Position numbers and translations under genes: made by a program
In this document: positions 1-7,034 of the stretch, piece after piece
Position numbering within the stretch: the first letter of the stretch is position 1
How the letters are laid out: each line of letters opens with the position of its first letter
Notes under the pieces: generated by a model
The model's database searches: none
Told to the model about the DNA's origin: nothing
What the model saw: the letters and a program-made list of their open reading frames with translations, nothing else
Origin: Anaerolineae bacterium
GTDB taxonomy: Bacteria > Chloroflexota > Anaerolineae > Anaerolineales > Anaerolineaceae
Length of the DNA stretch: 11,744 nt
Direction: 5' to 3'
NCBI GenBank assembly: GCA_016213455.1
Contig: JACRAG010000128.1
Coordinates: 1-11,744 of the forward strand

Positions 1-1182
1 ACCCACCGAGAAGCGAACCAGCCCGTCCGAAATGCCCATCGCCAGGCGCGTTTCCTTCGGCACCGCCGAGTGGGTCATGCTGGCGGGGTGGCAGATCAAC
101 GAGTCGGTGTTGCCGAGACTGACCGCCAGGGTGGAGACGCGCACGCCTTCCATCAGGCGTATCCCGGCTTGCAGCCCGCCTTTCAGCTCAAAGGAGACCA
201 TCCCGCCAAAGTCGTGCATCTGCGCGCGCGCCAGGGCGTGCGTGGGGTGACTTGCCAGCCCGGGGTAGTACACCGCGGCGACAGCCGGGTGCCCTTCCAG
301 GCGCTGCGCCACCGCCAGCGCATTGGCGCAGTGACGCTGCATGCGCAGCTCAAACGTCTTCAGGCCCAGGTTGGTCAGCCAGGCGTCGAAGGGGCTGGGG
401 CAGCCGCCGTAGATTTTGAGTGAAGTGAAGACCTGCTTGTTCACCCAATCCAGGTGCGGGCTGACCACCGCGCCGCCGATTACCACGCCGTGCCCAGCCA
501 GGTATTTGGTGGTGGCGTGCAGCACCCCATCCGCGCCCAGGCTGAGCGGGCGCTGGCAGTAGGGTGTGGCGAAAGTGTTGTCCACAAACAGCCAGGCGCC
601 AAAGCGGTGGGCAATTTCGGCGGCGGCGCGCAGATCCACCACCTGCAGGGTGGGGTTGATCGGCGTTTCGGCGTAAGCCAGCACGGCCTGCGGGTTGGCT
701 TCAAAGGCTGCCTGCCAGCCATCCGGCCCGGCGTCCTTGACCCACACCACGCGGATGCCGTAGCGTGGGGCCACATCCTGCAGGAAGTTGTAGGTCGCGC
801 CGTAGAGCGACTCCTGCGCGATGATGGTCTGCCCGGCTTGCACGCGCGCCAGCACTGCGCCGGTGATGGCAGCCATGCCGGAGGAAAACAGGCGCGCGGC
901 GGCGACCTGCTCCGGCGGGCGGGCGGGGTCGGCGCGCAGCAGGTCCAGCGCTTCCAGCGCAGCCAGCTTGGCGCTCACCTGGCGAAAGTTGGGGTTGTCG
1001 TAGCGGGTATAAATAAAACCGTCTTCCTCGCCGCGGAACATGGCGGCGCCAGTGTCCACGTCGGGAAAACGGAAGGTGGAGGTTTGATAGATGGGCGCGA
1101 TATGCGCGTTGCGCGGGTCAGCCTGTTCGCCGACGTGGTTGACCAGCGTGCCTAGTCCGCAGCGGGAGGGGATGGATGTCAT
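1..1182 (-). CDS. Cys/Met-metabolism PLP-dependent enzyme (cystathionine gamma-synthase / gamma-lyase family), 3' end cut off
   Basis: Reading from ATG at 1182 gives 394 codons with no stop before the window edge. The family is usually about 380-430 residues, so only a short C-terminal tail is missing. The fold-type I trans-sulfuration signature is clear: N-terminal APIYQTSTF, then YTRYDNPN (family YxRxxNPT), SSGMAAI, AETPINPT, DNTFATPY, and the PLP-lysine loop TTKYLAGHG with K226 as the Schiff-base lysine. SLGNTDSLICHPASMTHS is the usual C-terminal substrate loop. Family members act on cystathionine, O-acyl-homoserine or methionine in the cytoplasm; sequence alone does not choose among them. 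The GHG is followed by V-V-I instead of the more usual S/G-D. The start follows the rhodanese stop by 5 bases and has an AGGGGG Shine-Dalgarno inside that gene's end, so the two are co-transcribed. Family call very sure, substrate unknown. Confidence 0.93.
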   Translation of the reverse strand, partial: MTSIPSRCGLGTLVNHVGEQADPRNAHIAPIYQTSTFRFPDVDTGAAMFRGEEDGFIYTRYDNPNFRQVSAKLAALEALDLLRADPARPPEQVAAARLFSSGMAAITGAVLARVQAGQTIIAQESLYGATYNFLQDVAPRYGIRVVWVKDAGPDGWQAAFEANPQAVLAYAETPINPTLQVVDLRAAAEIAHRFGAWLFVDNTFATPYCQRPLSLGADGVLHATTKYLAGHGVVIGGAVVSPHLDWVNKQVFTSLKIYGGCPSPFDAWLTNLGLKTFELRMQRHCANALAVAQRLEGHPAVAAVYYPGLASHPTHALARAQMHDFGGMVSFELKGGLQAGIRLMEGVRVSTLAVSLGNTDSLICHPASMTHSAVPKETRLAMGISDGLVRFSVG

Positions 1183-1187
1183 GCCCC

Positions 1188-1643
1188 CTATTCTACCGGA
1201 TATCCGGCCGACTGCCAGGCTTGAATTCCGCCGTTGACGCTGGTGACCTGCGAATAACCGGCCTGCAGCAGAATGTCGCGCCCGGCGTCCGAGCGGTTGC
1301 CGGAGCGGCAGATGACCACCACCGGCTTGTCCGCCGGCACCTCGTTCACGCGGCTTTCCAGTTGATCCAGCGGGATGAGTGTCACGCCTGGCACATGCTG
1401 CGCGTCATACTCTTCCTGGGTGCGCACGTCCAGCAAAAAGGCGCCGTCCTGTACCAGTTGGTAGGCTTCGTCCACGTCGATCTCTGCCGGCAGCGCGGCA
1501 GGAGCGCCGGCTGCGGGTGCGCCGCTGCCCGGGTTGGACAGGACAGCGAAGGCTGCAATCAGAACCACCGCCAGGCCAAGGATGGCGATCAGCCAGGCGG
1601 GAAAGCGTTTTGCGCTCGGGGTGGTCGTTTTGGTTTTGCTCAT
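1188..1643 (-). CDS. Membrane-anchored single-domain rhodanese
   Basis: This 151-residue protein has a charged N-terminus, one hydrophobic segment at about residues 16-36, an Ala/Pro/Gly linker to about 52, and a rhodanese domain from about 55 to the end. Domain landmarks are LLDVRTQEEYDAQHVPG (70-86) and the active-site loop CRSGNRS starting at C112, the cysteine that would carry persulfide sulfur. The single anchor suggests the domain faces outside, with uncleaved anchoring; this is inferred. I chose ATG 1643 over an upstream in-frame ATG at 1700 because the hydrophobic segment then sits at the usual place and an AAGGA lies about 11 bases upstream. The 114-bp gap to nadE holds only a weak 5-bp hairpin (1702-1716), so linkage to nadE transcription is uncertain. 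The PLP enzyme follows 5 bases after the stop, suggesting a shared role in sulfur transfer. Confidence 0.9.
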   Translation of the reverse strand: MSKTKTTTPSAKRFPAWLIAILGLAVVLIAAFAVLSNPGSGAPAAGAPAALPAEIDVDEAYQLVQDGAFLLDVRTQEEYDAQHVPGVTLIPLDQLESRVNEVPADKPVVVICRSGNRSDAGRDILLQAGYSQVTSVNGGIQAWQSAGYPVE

Positions 1644-1757
1644 CAGGGTGTGTTTCCTTCCATGCTTAGGTTCTAAAGGTTTGGATTCACAGGCAGGCAA
1701 AAGGTTACTTCAACCTGCTTGCGAAAAAAGTGGAATCCACACCGTATTCCGACGGGT

Positions 1758-2588
1758 TCACGTGCCCCAATCGCGCAGGTACAGGAAGTCGTAGCCGATG
1801 GTGCGGTTGGTCAGCTTGGCGATGGGCGGCAGCACGCGCTTGAACTGGTTGCGGCGGATGCGTTCCACCACCGAGCGCACAAAGCCATCGGCAAAACCGG
1901 CCTCAATGCACTCCTCCGGGGTGTAGCGTTCGTCAATCAGCAGGTAGAGCAGCTTGTCCACCTCGGCGTAGGTATAACCCAGCTCGCCTTCGTCGGTCTG
2001 CCCCGACCACAGGTCCGCGGAGGGCGGCTTGTCGATGATCGCCGCCGGCACGCCCACCGCGCGCGATAGCTGGCGCACCTGGGTCTTGTACAGGTCGCCG
2101 ATCGGGTTGAGCGCGCAGGCCGAGTCGCCATACAGGGTGGAATAGCCCAGCAGGATTTCGGTTTTGTTGCCCGTGCCCACCGCCAGTCCTTTGAAGGCTG
2201 CGGTCTGGTCATACAACACGATCATGCGCATGCGCGCCATGATGTTACCCTTGCGCATGGCGTCCATGTCGGCGAAGTTGTTGATCAGCGGGTCAACCAT
2301 GGGGGTGATGTCCACGGTCATGCTCTGCACGCCCAGGTCGTCGATGACCATCTGCGCATGCTCCAGCGAGTCGGCTGAGGAGGTGCGGTAAGGCAGGCGG
2401 ATAGCCAGCACGTTCTGCGGGCCGAGCGCCTCGGCTGCCAGGTAGATTGCCAGGGCCGAGTCGATGCCGCCGGAGAGGTTGATCACCGCGCGGGTCAGGC
2501 CCGTGCGGGTGATCTCGCTGCGGATGAAGCCGGTCAGGATGCGTTGGGCCAGTTCGGTGTTGATGGTGAGATCCGGTGAAGCGTTCAC
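1758..2588 (-). CDS. nadE: NAD+ synthetase, ammonia-dependent type (synthetase subunit)
   Basis: This 276-residue cytoplasmic enzyme amidates deamido-NAD to NAD+ using ATP. The N-type ATP pyrophosphatase P-loop SGGIDSA is at residues 39-45, the GTGNKTE motif at 138-144, and KPPSADLWSGQTDE near 188-201, all diagnostic of NadE. Length fits the synthetase-only form, without the fused glutaminase domain. The start is GTG at 2588: no in-frame ATG fits, and GGGAGG lies 7 bases upstream inside the last codons of the preceding gene, whose TAA ends 2 bases before. Such spacing points to translational coupling and equal production with the preceding nitrilase-family gene, the likely glutaminase partner. 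The last residues are RDWGT. No strong terminator follows. Confidence 0.96.
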   Translation of the reverse strand: MNASPDLTINTELAQRILTGFIRSEITRTGLTRAVINLSGGIDSALAIYLAAEALGPQNVLAIRLPYRTSSADSLEHAQMVIDDLGVQSMTVDITPMVDPLINNFADMDAMRKGNIMARMRMIVLYDQTAAFKGLAVGTGNKTEILLGYSTLYGDSACALNPIGDLYKTQVRQLSRAVGVPAAIIDKPPSADLWSGQTDEGELGYTYAEVDKLLYLLIDERYTPEECIEAGFADGFVRSVVERIRRNQFKRVLPPIAKLTNRTIGYDFLYLRDWGT

Positions 2589-2590
2589 GG

Positions 2591-3460
2591 TTACCTCCCG
2601 GAAGAACGCGAGCGGTCGGAAAGGATGCGGCCCATCTCGCGCGAGACCAGCGCGGTGCGCTCGTCGCGCAGCAGGGGCAGGCGCGCGCGGGTGCGGTGCA
2701 GCTGGTTCAGGTCGAGCTGGACCAGGGTCAGGGCTTCTTCAAAGGCGGGGCCTTCGATGAGCTGGTTGCCATTGGGGTCATACACCGCCGCCGAACCCCA
2801 GAAGTTCAGCCCGTCTTCAAAACCCACCCGGTTGGTGTGGGCGACGAAACTGGTGTACAGGCTGGCGTAGGCGCGCAGAATGTGATTGACCCAGCGCGCC
2901 GAATCCAGGTCAGGCTTTTCGGAAAGCCCGCGCCCTGGCGAGGCGGATTGGAACAGGAACAGGTCGGCGCCGTCCAGCCAAAGCAGGTAGGAGGGGGAGG
3001 CGTGCCAGAAATCCTCGCAGATGAGCATGCCCACCCGCCCAAAGCGCGTGTCGAAGGCCTGTACCGAGTCGCCCCAGGCAAAGAAGCGTCCCTCGTCAAA
3101 CAGGCCGTAAGTGGGCAGATACACCTTGCGATGCACATGCAATACCTGCCCGCGCGAGAGGTAGGCCGAGGCGATATAAAAGCGGTTGCGCTCGTCTTCT
3201 TCCACAAAGCCGACCATTAAGTCCAGCTTCTGGCTGGCTTCCAGCAGCGGGCGGAAAACCGGGTCGTCATCGCGCGGGTGGCAGGCCACGGTGGGCACCA
3301 GGTCCTGCAGCACATAGCCGGTGAGCGAAAGCTCAGGGAAGATGAGCAAGTCGGCGCCGCGATCGCTGGCTTGCTGGATCAGGGCGAGATGTTTTTGCAG
3401 GTTCTTCTGCACATTTCCCAGCGTGGTGTTGATCTGCGCCAGGGCGAGGGTCATTTTCAT
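2591..3460 (-). CDS. Nitrilase-superfamily amidohydrolase, probable glutaminase subunit of NAD+ synthetase
   Basis: The 289-residue protein carries the complete carbon-nitrogen hydrolase triad: E43 in FPELSLTGY, K112 in HRKVYLPT and C148 in LICEDFWH. The LTGY after the Glu, the YLPTYGLFDEGR segment and the CEDFWH elbow resemble the glutaminase domain of glutamine-dependent NAD synthetases more than generic nitrilases. The gene directly precedes nadE with a 2-base gap, so I infer it releases ammonia from glutamine and feeds it to NadE, the two forming one enzyme from two chains. Its ATG overlaps the stop of the upstream Lgt-like gene (TGATG, one shared base), so it is probably translated by coupling. 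An alternative is an independent amidase, which the gene order makes less likely. Confidence 0.9.
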   Translation of the reverse strand: MKMTLALAQINTTLGNVQKNLQKHLALIQQASDRGADLLIFPELSLTGYVLQDLVPTVACHPRDDDPVFRPLLEASQKLDLMVGFVEEDERNRFYIASAYLSRGQVLHVHRKVYLPTYGLFDEGRFFAWGDSVQAFDTRFGRVGMLICEDFWHASPSYLLWLDGADLFLFQSASPGRGLSEKPDLDSARWVNHILRAYASLYTSFVAHTNRVGFEDGLNFWGSAAVYDPNGNQLIEGPAFEEALTLVQLDLNQLHRTRARLPLLRDERTALVSREMGRILSDRSRSSGR

Positions 3461-4179
3461 CAGGATTTCCCTTTCTCTTCCCGCCGGGCTTTAAAGGTCA
3501 GCGCGGCGAGTCCCCCGAAGAGGGGGATGAAGAGTGCGACGTAGGTCCAGCTCTCCAGGCGAAGCTGGTGCCAGATGGGCAGCGGATCGGCGCGCAGCAG
3601 TGAGGCGACCAGGCCGACCAGGGTCAACCAGCTGGCAGCCAGGCAAAACAACCAGCCGGAGGGACGCGGCAGCGGGGTGAGCCGCTCCATTAAGATATAG
3701 AAGATCACCAGCGCCGAGGCCGCGCCCAACTGGACGGGCACGCGCAGAGCCAGCGCACCGCTTTCATCCATTGCGGGCAGGCCCCACCAGGTGCCAGGCG
3801 GCAGCAGCGCGCCGTAAGCCACGCCGTTCAACCAGCAGCCCAGCCAGGCGCCCACCGCCATCGGCGGAATGAGCGGGTAGTACCAATCCGCCAGACGCAG
3901 CGGGTTGACCCGCAAGATCAGCGCCGCCAGGAGGATGCCCAGCAGCCCACCCGTCAGCGCACCCGGGGCAGACAGACCACCCAGCCAGATCTGCAGGCTT
4001 TCCAGCGGATGGGCTGAAAAGTACGCCCAGTTGGCCAGCGCATAGCCGGCGCGCGCGCCCAGCAGTGCGCAGAATAAAACCAACAAGGCCCCATCCAACC
4101 ACTGCCCCGAACGCTGGCGGCTGATGCGGTACAGTCCCAACGTGGCCCCCAGGCCAATGGCGATTGCGTATTCGTTCAA
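3460..4179 (-). CDS. Lgt-like polytopic membrane protein lacking the family's key residues
   Basis: With a TTG start at 4179 the protein has 239 residues and about seven hydrophobic segments. It aligns by eye with prolipoprotein diacylglyceryl transferase (Lgt): GARAGY (41-46) for GARLGY, the hydrophobic stretch to GGLSAPGALTGG (67-78) for GGxSFHGGLxGG, WLNGVAYG (116-123) for FINGELYG, and RVPVQL (146-151) for the RxPxQLY segment. However, the conserved His is Pro72, and the Arg, Asn and Glu of the GRxGNFxNGE motif are Trp112, Cys115 and Val120. So it may not transfer diacylglyceryl, or does another job. The TTG is chosen because GGGGGAG lies 7 bases upstream and a -10 element lies about 32 bases upstream; longer in-frame starts would lie in or before that promoter. 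The stop overlaps the next ATG by one base. Confidence 0.72.
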   Translation of the reverse strand: MNEYAIAIGLGATLGLYRISRQRSGQWLDGALLVLFCALLGARAGYALANWAYFSAHPLESLQIWLGGLSAPGALTGGLLGILLAALILRVNPLRLADWYYPLIPPMAVGAWLGCWLNGVAYGALLPPGTWWGLPAMDESGALALRVPVQLGAASALVIFYILMERLTPLPRPSGWLFCLAASWLTLVGLVASLLRADPLPIWHQLRLESWTYVALFIPLFGGLAALTFKARREEKGKS

Positions 4180-4211
4180 GACGGCGCTCCCCCGAAGTTG
4201 ATCTTGGCTGA

Positions 4212-4240
4212 ATGATACCATAAGGATCTGGCCGGAAAAC
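4212..4240 (-). promoter_or_regulatory. Probable extended -10 promoter of the Lgt-like/nadE run
   Basis: On the minus strand TGGTATCAT gives an extended -10 (hexamer TATCAT at 4217-4212). The -35 region 17 bases further up is poor (GTTTTC). The predicted transcript would start near 4205, leaving a leader of about 26 bases with the GGGGGAG ribosome site before the TTG start at 4179. The fit between promoter, leader and start is the main support. Confidence 0.45.
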
Positions 4241-4457
4241 CCTTTTGTCTTTCCCTGGTCCCGCTCAAAACATGCCAGGAAGCAACTGAACCCTGTCGTT
4301 GCCAACGAGGCACTGCGCGCGAAGCAAGCTTGCCTTGAATCTGGGCTATAAAGTGAGTTTGCAGTGGTTCTCGCAACGACACCCCCCCACATGTCATCGC
4401 GTCATTTCGGGTAGATTGGGTGAAGGGCGGTCAAAACCTGATGAATTTTCGAAATGG

Positions 4458-4504
4458 GCCCGCCCGGAACCCAACATCCATCCCAGGAGTGTTGGGATGC
4501 GGGC
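4458..4504. repeat. Imperfect long hairpin
   Basis: Outer arms GCCCGC (4458-4463) and GCGGGC (4499-4504) and inner arms CCCAACA (4470-4476) and TGTTGGG (4490-4496) are each perfectly complementary, separated by small internal loops. No T-run follows on either strand, so it is not an obvious terminator. It is probably another palindromic element of this repeat-rich stretch. Confidence 0.5.
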
Positions 4505-4583
4505 GCGCCAACGGCGCAATTGTCCGAGACTCGACGCGCCCTCCTCCCAACCTACAGGAAAAGAGCACTTCTCCGCGTGCTCT

Positions 4584-4617
4584 GGTGCGTTGGCCCAAAG
4601 CGGCCAACACACCCTAC
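4584..4617. repeat. Palindromic dispersed repeat, copy A (GGTGCGTTGGCC type)
   Basis: GGTGCGTTGGCC (4584-4595), loop CAAAGC, and GGCCAACACACC (4602-4613) form a 12-bp stem with one C-A mismatch, followed by CTAC. The loop and both arms recur at 4766-4799 with the mismatch absent, so this is a diverged copy of the same element. Repeats ending in GTAGGGTGCG / CGCACCCTAC are known as dispersed palindromes in many bacterial genomes. Confidence 0.75.
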
Positions 4618-4651
4618 GCAGAAAACCCCGATGTTAACCACCCACCCCGCA

Positions 4652-4693
4652 TGTCATCGCGAGCGAGCCCTCTGGGTGAGCATGGCGATCTCC
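4652..4693. repeat. TGTCATCGCGAGCGAG-type dispersed repeat
   Basis: The segment starts TGTCATCGCGAGCGAGCC and ends GGCGATCTCC. ATCGC (4656-4660) and GCGAT (4685-4689) are complementary. This matches the plan of a widespread intergenic repeat of the form TGTCATTGCGAG...GAAGCAATCTCC, with the internal T/A pair changed to C/G on both arms, a compensatory pattern. The identification is from memory of that family. Confidence 0.6.
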
Positions 4694-4716
4694 CGCTGTG
4701 CAACCGTTCGGCTCCG

Positions 4717-4799
4717 GTAGGGTGCGTTGCTTCAACGCACCATCTTTTCATGCCGGAAATAAGATGGTGCGTTGGCCCAAAGCGGCCAACGCACCCTAC
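4717..4799. repeat. 83-bp nested palindromic element with 13-bp perfect terminal inverted repeats
   Basis: GTAGGGTGCGTTG (4717-4729) and CAACGCACCCTAC (4787-4799) are exact reverse complements at the ends. Inside, CAACGCACCATCTT (4733-4746) and AAGATGGTGCGTTG (4761-4774) are also exact reverse complements. The same bases can instead form two side-by-side hairpins: 4721-4741 (9-bp stem, loop CTT) and 4766-4795 (12-bp stem, loop CAAAGC). It has no room for a gene, so it is a REP/MITE-like non-autonomous element. Confidence 0.8.
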
Positions 4800-4890
4800 G
4801 TAGAAAAATCCCACGGCACGCCCCCCACCTCACCGGTCCCCGCGAGGCCAGGGCCGGGTCGGATGTGTTGGGTACGGGTTAAAGCAAACA

Positions 4891-4934
4891 ACGAAAGGGT
4901 GAGGAGTGCTCGAAAGCACTCCTCACCCTTTCGT
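4891..4934 (-). terminator. rplS terminator hairpin
   Basis: A perfect 20-bp stem (4891-4910 with 4915-4934) closes a CGAA tetraloop, 27 bases after the rplS stop. On the minus strand the stem is followed by TGTTTGCTTT, a moderate T-rich tail; on the plus strand no T-rich tail follows. It therefore terminates rplS transcription and shields the following repeat region. Confidence 0.85.
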
Positions 4935-4961
4935 ACAGGGCGATTCAATCAGCCGGTCAGT

Positions 4962-5309
4962 TTAGAAACGCTGCTTGAGGCGGGCGCTCTTGCCGGTGCG
5001 GCCGCGCAGGTAGAACAGGCGCGCGCGGCGAACCTTGCTGTGTCGCTCCACCACCACCTTGTCGATGCGCGGGGAGTAGGTGAGGAAGGTACGCTCAACG
5101 CCAACGCCGTTGGTCGCGATGCGGCGAACCGTGAAGGAGGAACCAGCGGCAGCGTTCTTGGTAAACAGAACGGTGCCCTTGAACTCCTGAATGCGCTCGC
5201 GGGTGCCTTCTTTGATTTTTACGTGCACACTGACCACATCGCCGGGGCGCAGGGCCGGAATTTTTTCGTTCGGCTGCGATTCAATGGCCTTCAAGATTTG
5301 TTCACTCAT
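4962..5309 (-). CDS. rplS: 50S ribosomal protein L19
   Basis: The 115-residue protein matches L19 over its whole length. It has the N-terminal helix, then [19 protein letters not shown], the [11 protein letters not shown] segment, [37 protein letters not shown] and a [13 protein letters not shown] end. L19 lies at the 30S-50S interface. The ATG at 5309 has AAGGA 10 bases upstream and gives the standard N-terminus. It stands alone here with its own promoter and terminator; the frequent neighbours trmD and rimM are not in this window. Confidence 0.98.
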   Translation of the reverse strand: MSEQILKAIESQPNEKIPALRPGDVVSVHVKIKEGTRERIQEFKGTVLFTKNAAAGSSFTVRRIATNGVGVERTFLTYSPRIDKVVVERHSKVRRARLFYLRGRTGKSARLKQRF

Positions 5310-5365
5310 AGCTTCACAATCCTTACGCTTAATTTTTACTTCAGCGCCCGTAAGCGCGAGGCAGG

Positions 5366-5394
5366 ATTATAACACGGGTACTTTGAATCCGCAA
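5366..5394 (-). promoter_or_regulatory. rplS promoter (TTGCGG-17-TATAAT)
   Basis: On the minus strand a consensus TATAAT (5371-5366) is preceded at exactly 17 bases by TTGCGG (5394-5389). The predicted start near 5359 gives a leader of about 50 bases that is GC-rich at first, then contains AAAAATTAAG and the AAGGA ribosome site. Strong -10 and ideal spacing fit a ribosomal protein gene. Confidence 0.8.
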
Positions 5395-5439
5395 GCTCGA
5401 TTCGTGTAGTGTTTTCTGGCATGTTCAACAAAATGTCAG

Positions 5440-5485
5440 ACAATTCTATCACCTTGACCCCTCCGGCGGAAGGGTGGCGAATTGT
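5440..5485 (-). terminator. Possible terminator or spacer hairpin after the lipoprotein gene
   Basis: ACAATTC (5440-5446) pairs with GAATTGT (5479-5485), and inside it CCCCTCCGGCGGAAGGG (5458-5474) folds into a 7-bp stem with one G-T pair. It lies 40-85 bases after the lipoprotein stop and before the rplS promoter. There is no T-run, so factor-independent termination is doubtful. Confidence 0.35.
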
Positions 5486-5524
5486 TGTCCAGCGTTCTTG
5501 AACCATTGTTCCGCTGGGATGCCC

Positions 5525-6970
5525 CTACGGGTTGGGCGGGATGACCAGGCGTTGACCCACGCGCAGCGCGTCGCCGGGCTGCAGCCCATTGGCGGCGGCG
5601 ATCTGCTCGGGCGGGGTCTTCCAGCGCGCGGCGATCAGCGGCAGGCTGTCGCCGGGGCGCACGTCAATTTCCGCCGCCTGCCCGCTGATGTCTTTGGCGC
5701 GCCAGGCCCAACGGAAGACCTCGAACCCGCCGTCGCCGGTGCGCCCGTTCAGGCGGTCTTTGGCCCATTCGTTGCGATAAAAGCCCGCGCCGGGGTCATT
5801 GGCCGCATACAGCAACACGCGCTGGATGGTGGTGAGTTCAAACGGCTTGACCTTGACCACGTTGGTGACCGAAAAGCGATTGCCGTCGGCGTCGCAGTCG
5901 GTGACCACCAGCAGGTGGTCGAAGCCATCCTGGCGCGAGTAGGTGTACACCATGTCGCCGGCCTCCAGCGGGTACTGCGAGAAATCCACGCTGCCGGTCG
6001 GCTCGGAGAAGCGCCGCACCACGTAGGTCTCGGGATCAAACAGCGACCAGGGCCGTCCGTTTTCGCTGGGCTTGGGCAGCCAGAAGGTCTTGGGCGCATT
6101 GACCCACGCGCCGTAGCCGGGCGGGAAGGCCCCCGCCGCGTTGGTGATGGCCCAGGTGAGCGGGCCGCACATCAACCCCGGCGCTTCGGTGCGCCCATCC
6201 AGCCAGCCGATGCCGTGTGCCACGGCGCTGCACTGCTCGGTGGTGCTGGCGATGAACGGCTCCGCCGCGGCGGCAAAATCGGGCTGGCGCCAATCGACCT
6301 GCTCCAGCTCGCCCACGGGCAGGTCCGGAGCCAGGCCCGCCTGCACCATCCAGCGGCAGGGTGACAGGCGTAATGCCGGCAGGATGCGCGTCTCACCCTC
6401 CGGCACGCCTCCAGCCTGAAAGAAAGCGCTCACATAGGGCGCCCAGGCGCTTTCCAGCATATCCGGGGCCAGGCGCACCGCCAGGATGTGCTCGCCAAAC
6501 TGCTCGTCGCTGCGCAGCCAGGCGGCGAAGCCCGCCACATGCAGGGCGTTGAGCATATCCTGGATGCGGTAGCGGTTCTGCACCCCGCCGGTGGAAAAAG
6601 CCAGCACGTCCTGCCCGGTCCACACCAGCGCGCCGGTCAGGTTGTTGCGCGCCTGGTTGAGCTGGCGGCGCGCCAGGGGCGTCTCCAGGGTCAGCAGGCT
6701 TTCGGCGTATGCCAGGCGGTCGGCGGCGCTTTGATTGAGCGATGCCGGCTGGCAGCCGGCTGGTTCGGCGTAGCGCGGCGGTTCCAGGGGAGTGGGCGTG
6801 GGGGTGGCGGCGGCAGCCGGCGCTTCAGGGGTGAGGGTGGGCGGCGGGGTAAAGGTGGCGCGTGCGCGGGTGGGCGCGCTGGTGACGGCAGCAGGCGGCG
6901 TTGGAAGCGGCATGCAGCCGGTCAGATTCACCCAAACCACCACCACCAGGGCAAGCAACGCGCGTTTCAT
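5525..6970 (-). CDS. Secreted LysM lipoprotein with a cysteine-hydrolase-like core
   Basis: The 481-residue protein starts with a lipoprotein signal: MKRALL, a hydrophobic core and the lipobox LTGC with C19. A Thr/Pro/Ala linker (about 23-65) follows, with a TPTPTP run. Residues about 75-430 form the main domain. It holds a Cys-led helix MCGPLTWAI (C268) and, downstream, GDMVYTY (338-344) and FDHLLVVTDCD with H352, an order and spacing that recall NlpC/P60- or CHAP-like papain-fold hydrolases. That relation is inferred, and I cannot name the family. Residues about 435-478 are a LysM peptidoglycan-binding domain (DVRPGDSLPLIAARW ... LRVGQRLVIP). A wall-remodelling or glycan-bound enzyme outside the membrane is likely. 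The start is ATG 6970, just after a -10 box; no clear Shine-Dalgarno is visible. Confidence 0.85.
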   Translation of the reverse strand: MKRALLALVVVVWVNLTGCMPLPTPPAAVTSAPTRARATFTPPPTLTPEAPAAAATPTPTPLEPPRYAEPAGCQPASLNQSAADRLAYAESLLTLETPLARRQLNQARNNLTGALVWTGQDVLAFSTGGVQNRYRIQDMLNALHVAGFAAWLRSDEQFGEHILAVRLAPDMLESAWAPYVSAFFQAGGVPEGETRILPALRLSPCRWMVQAGLAPDLPVGELEQVDWRQPDFAAAAEPFIASTTEQCSAVAHGIGWLDGRTEAPGLMCGPLTWAITNAAGAFPPGYGAWVNAPKTFWLPKPSENGRPWSLFDPETYVVRRFSEPTGSVDFSQYPLEAGDMVYTYSRQDGFDHLLVVTDCDADGNRFSVTNVVKVKPFELTTIQRVLLYAANDPGAGFYRNEWAKDRLNGRTGDGGFEVFRWAWRAKDISGQAAEIDVRPGDSLPLIAARWKTPPEQIAAANGLQPGDALRVGQRLVIPPNP

Positions 6971-6978
6971 CGCCGCCC

Positions 6979-6984
6979 ATTATA
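6979..6984 (-). promoter_or_regulatory. -10 element of the LysM lipoprotein gene
   Basis: A consensus TATAAT on the minus strand ends 8 bases before the ATG at 6970, so the transcript would begin only a couple of bases before the start codon, which also lacks a Shine-Dalgarno site. The -35 at 17 bases (TGCCCG) is poor. A near-leaderless mRNA is inferred. Confidence 0.5.
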
Positions 6985-7034
6985 ACGGCAAAGCCGCTGA
7001 CCGGGCACGGCTGCGCGCGCAGCTGCCCCAACTT

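Larger units (their letters stand above)
4241..4890. other. Repeat-rich intergenic region without a credible gene
   Basis: About 650 bases between the rplS terminator and the Lgt-like promoter. Open frames exist on both strands but show no recognisable domain, no sound ribosome site, and cross the inverted repeats. The contents I can support are the hairpin at 4458-4504, the palindromic repeats at 4584-4617 and 4717-4799, and a TGTCATCGCGAG-type repeat at 4652-4693. An 11-base ATGTCATCGCG word occurs at 4391-4401 and again at 4651-4661, so a second, truncated copy of that repeat may lie at 4391. The stretch 4241-4380 shows nothing beyond a GCAAGCTTGC palindrome. Confidence 0.6.

Noticed and set aside
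454..1155. Long plus-strand open frame opposite the PLP enzyme
   Set aside because: It is the antisense shadow of a clear family gene in GC-rich DNA, with no domain and no ribosome site.
1702..1716. AGGTT/AACCT hairpin between nadE and the rhodanese gene as a terminator
   Set aside because: The stem is only 5 bp with three T residues after it, too weak to call.
4299..4803. Overlapping open frames in the repeat region between rplS and the Lgt-like gene
   Set aside because: They cross inverted repeats, have low-complexity Pro/Arg-rich translations and no recognisable domain or start signal.
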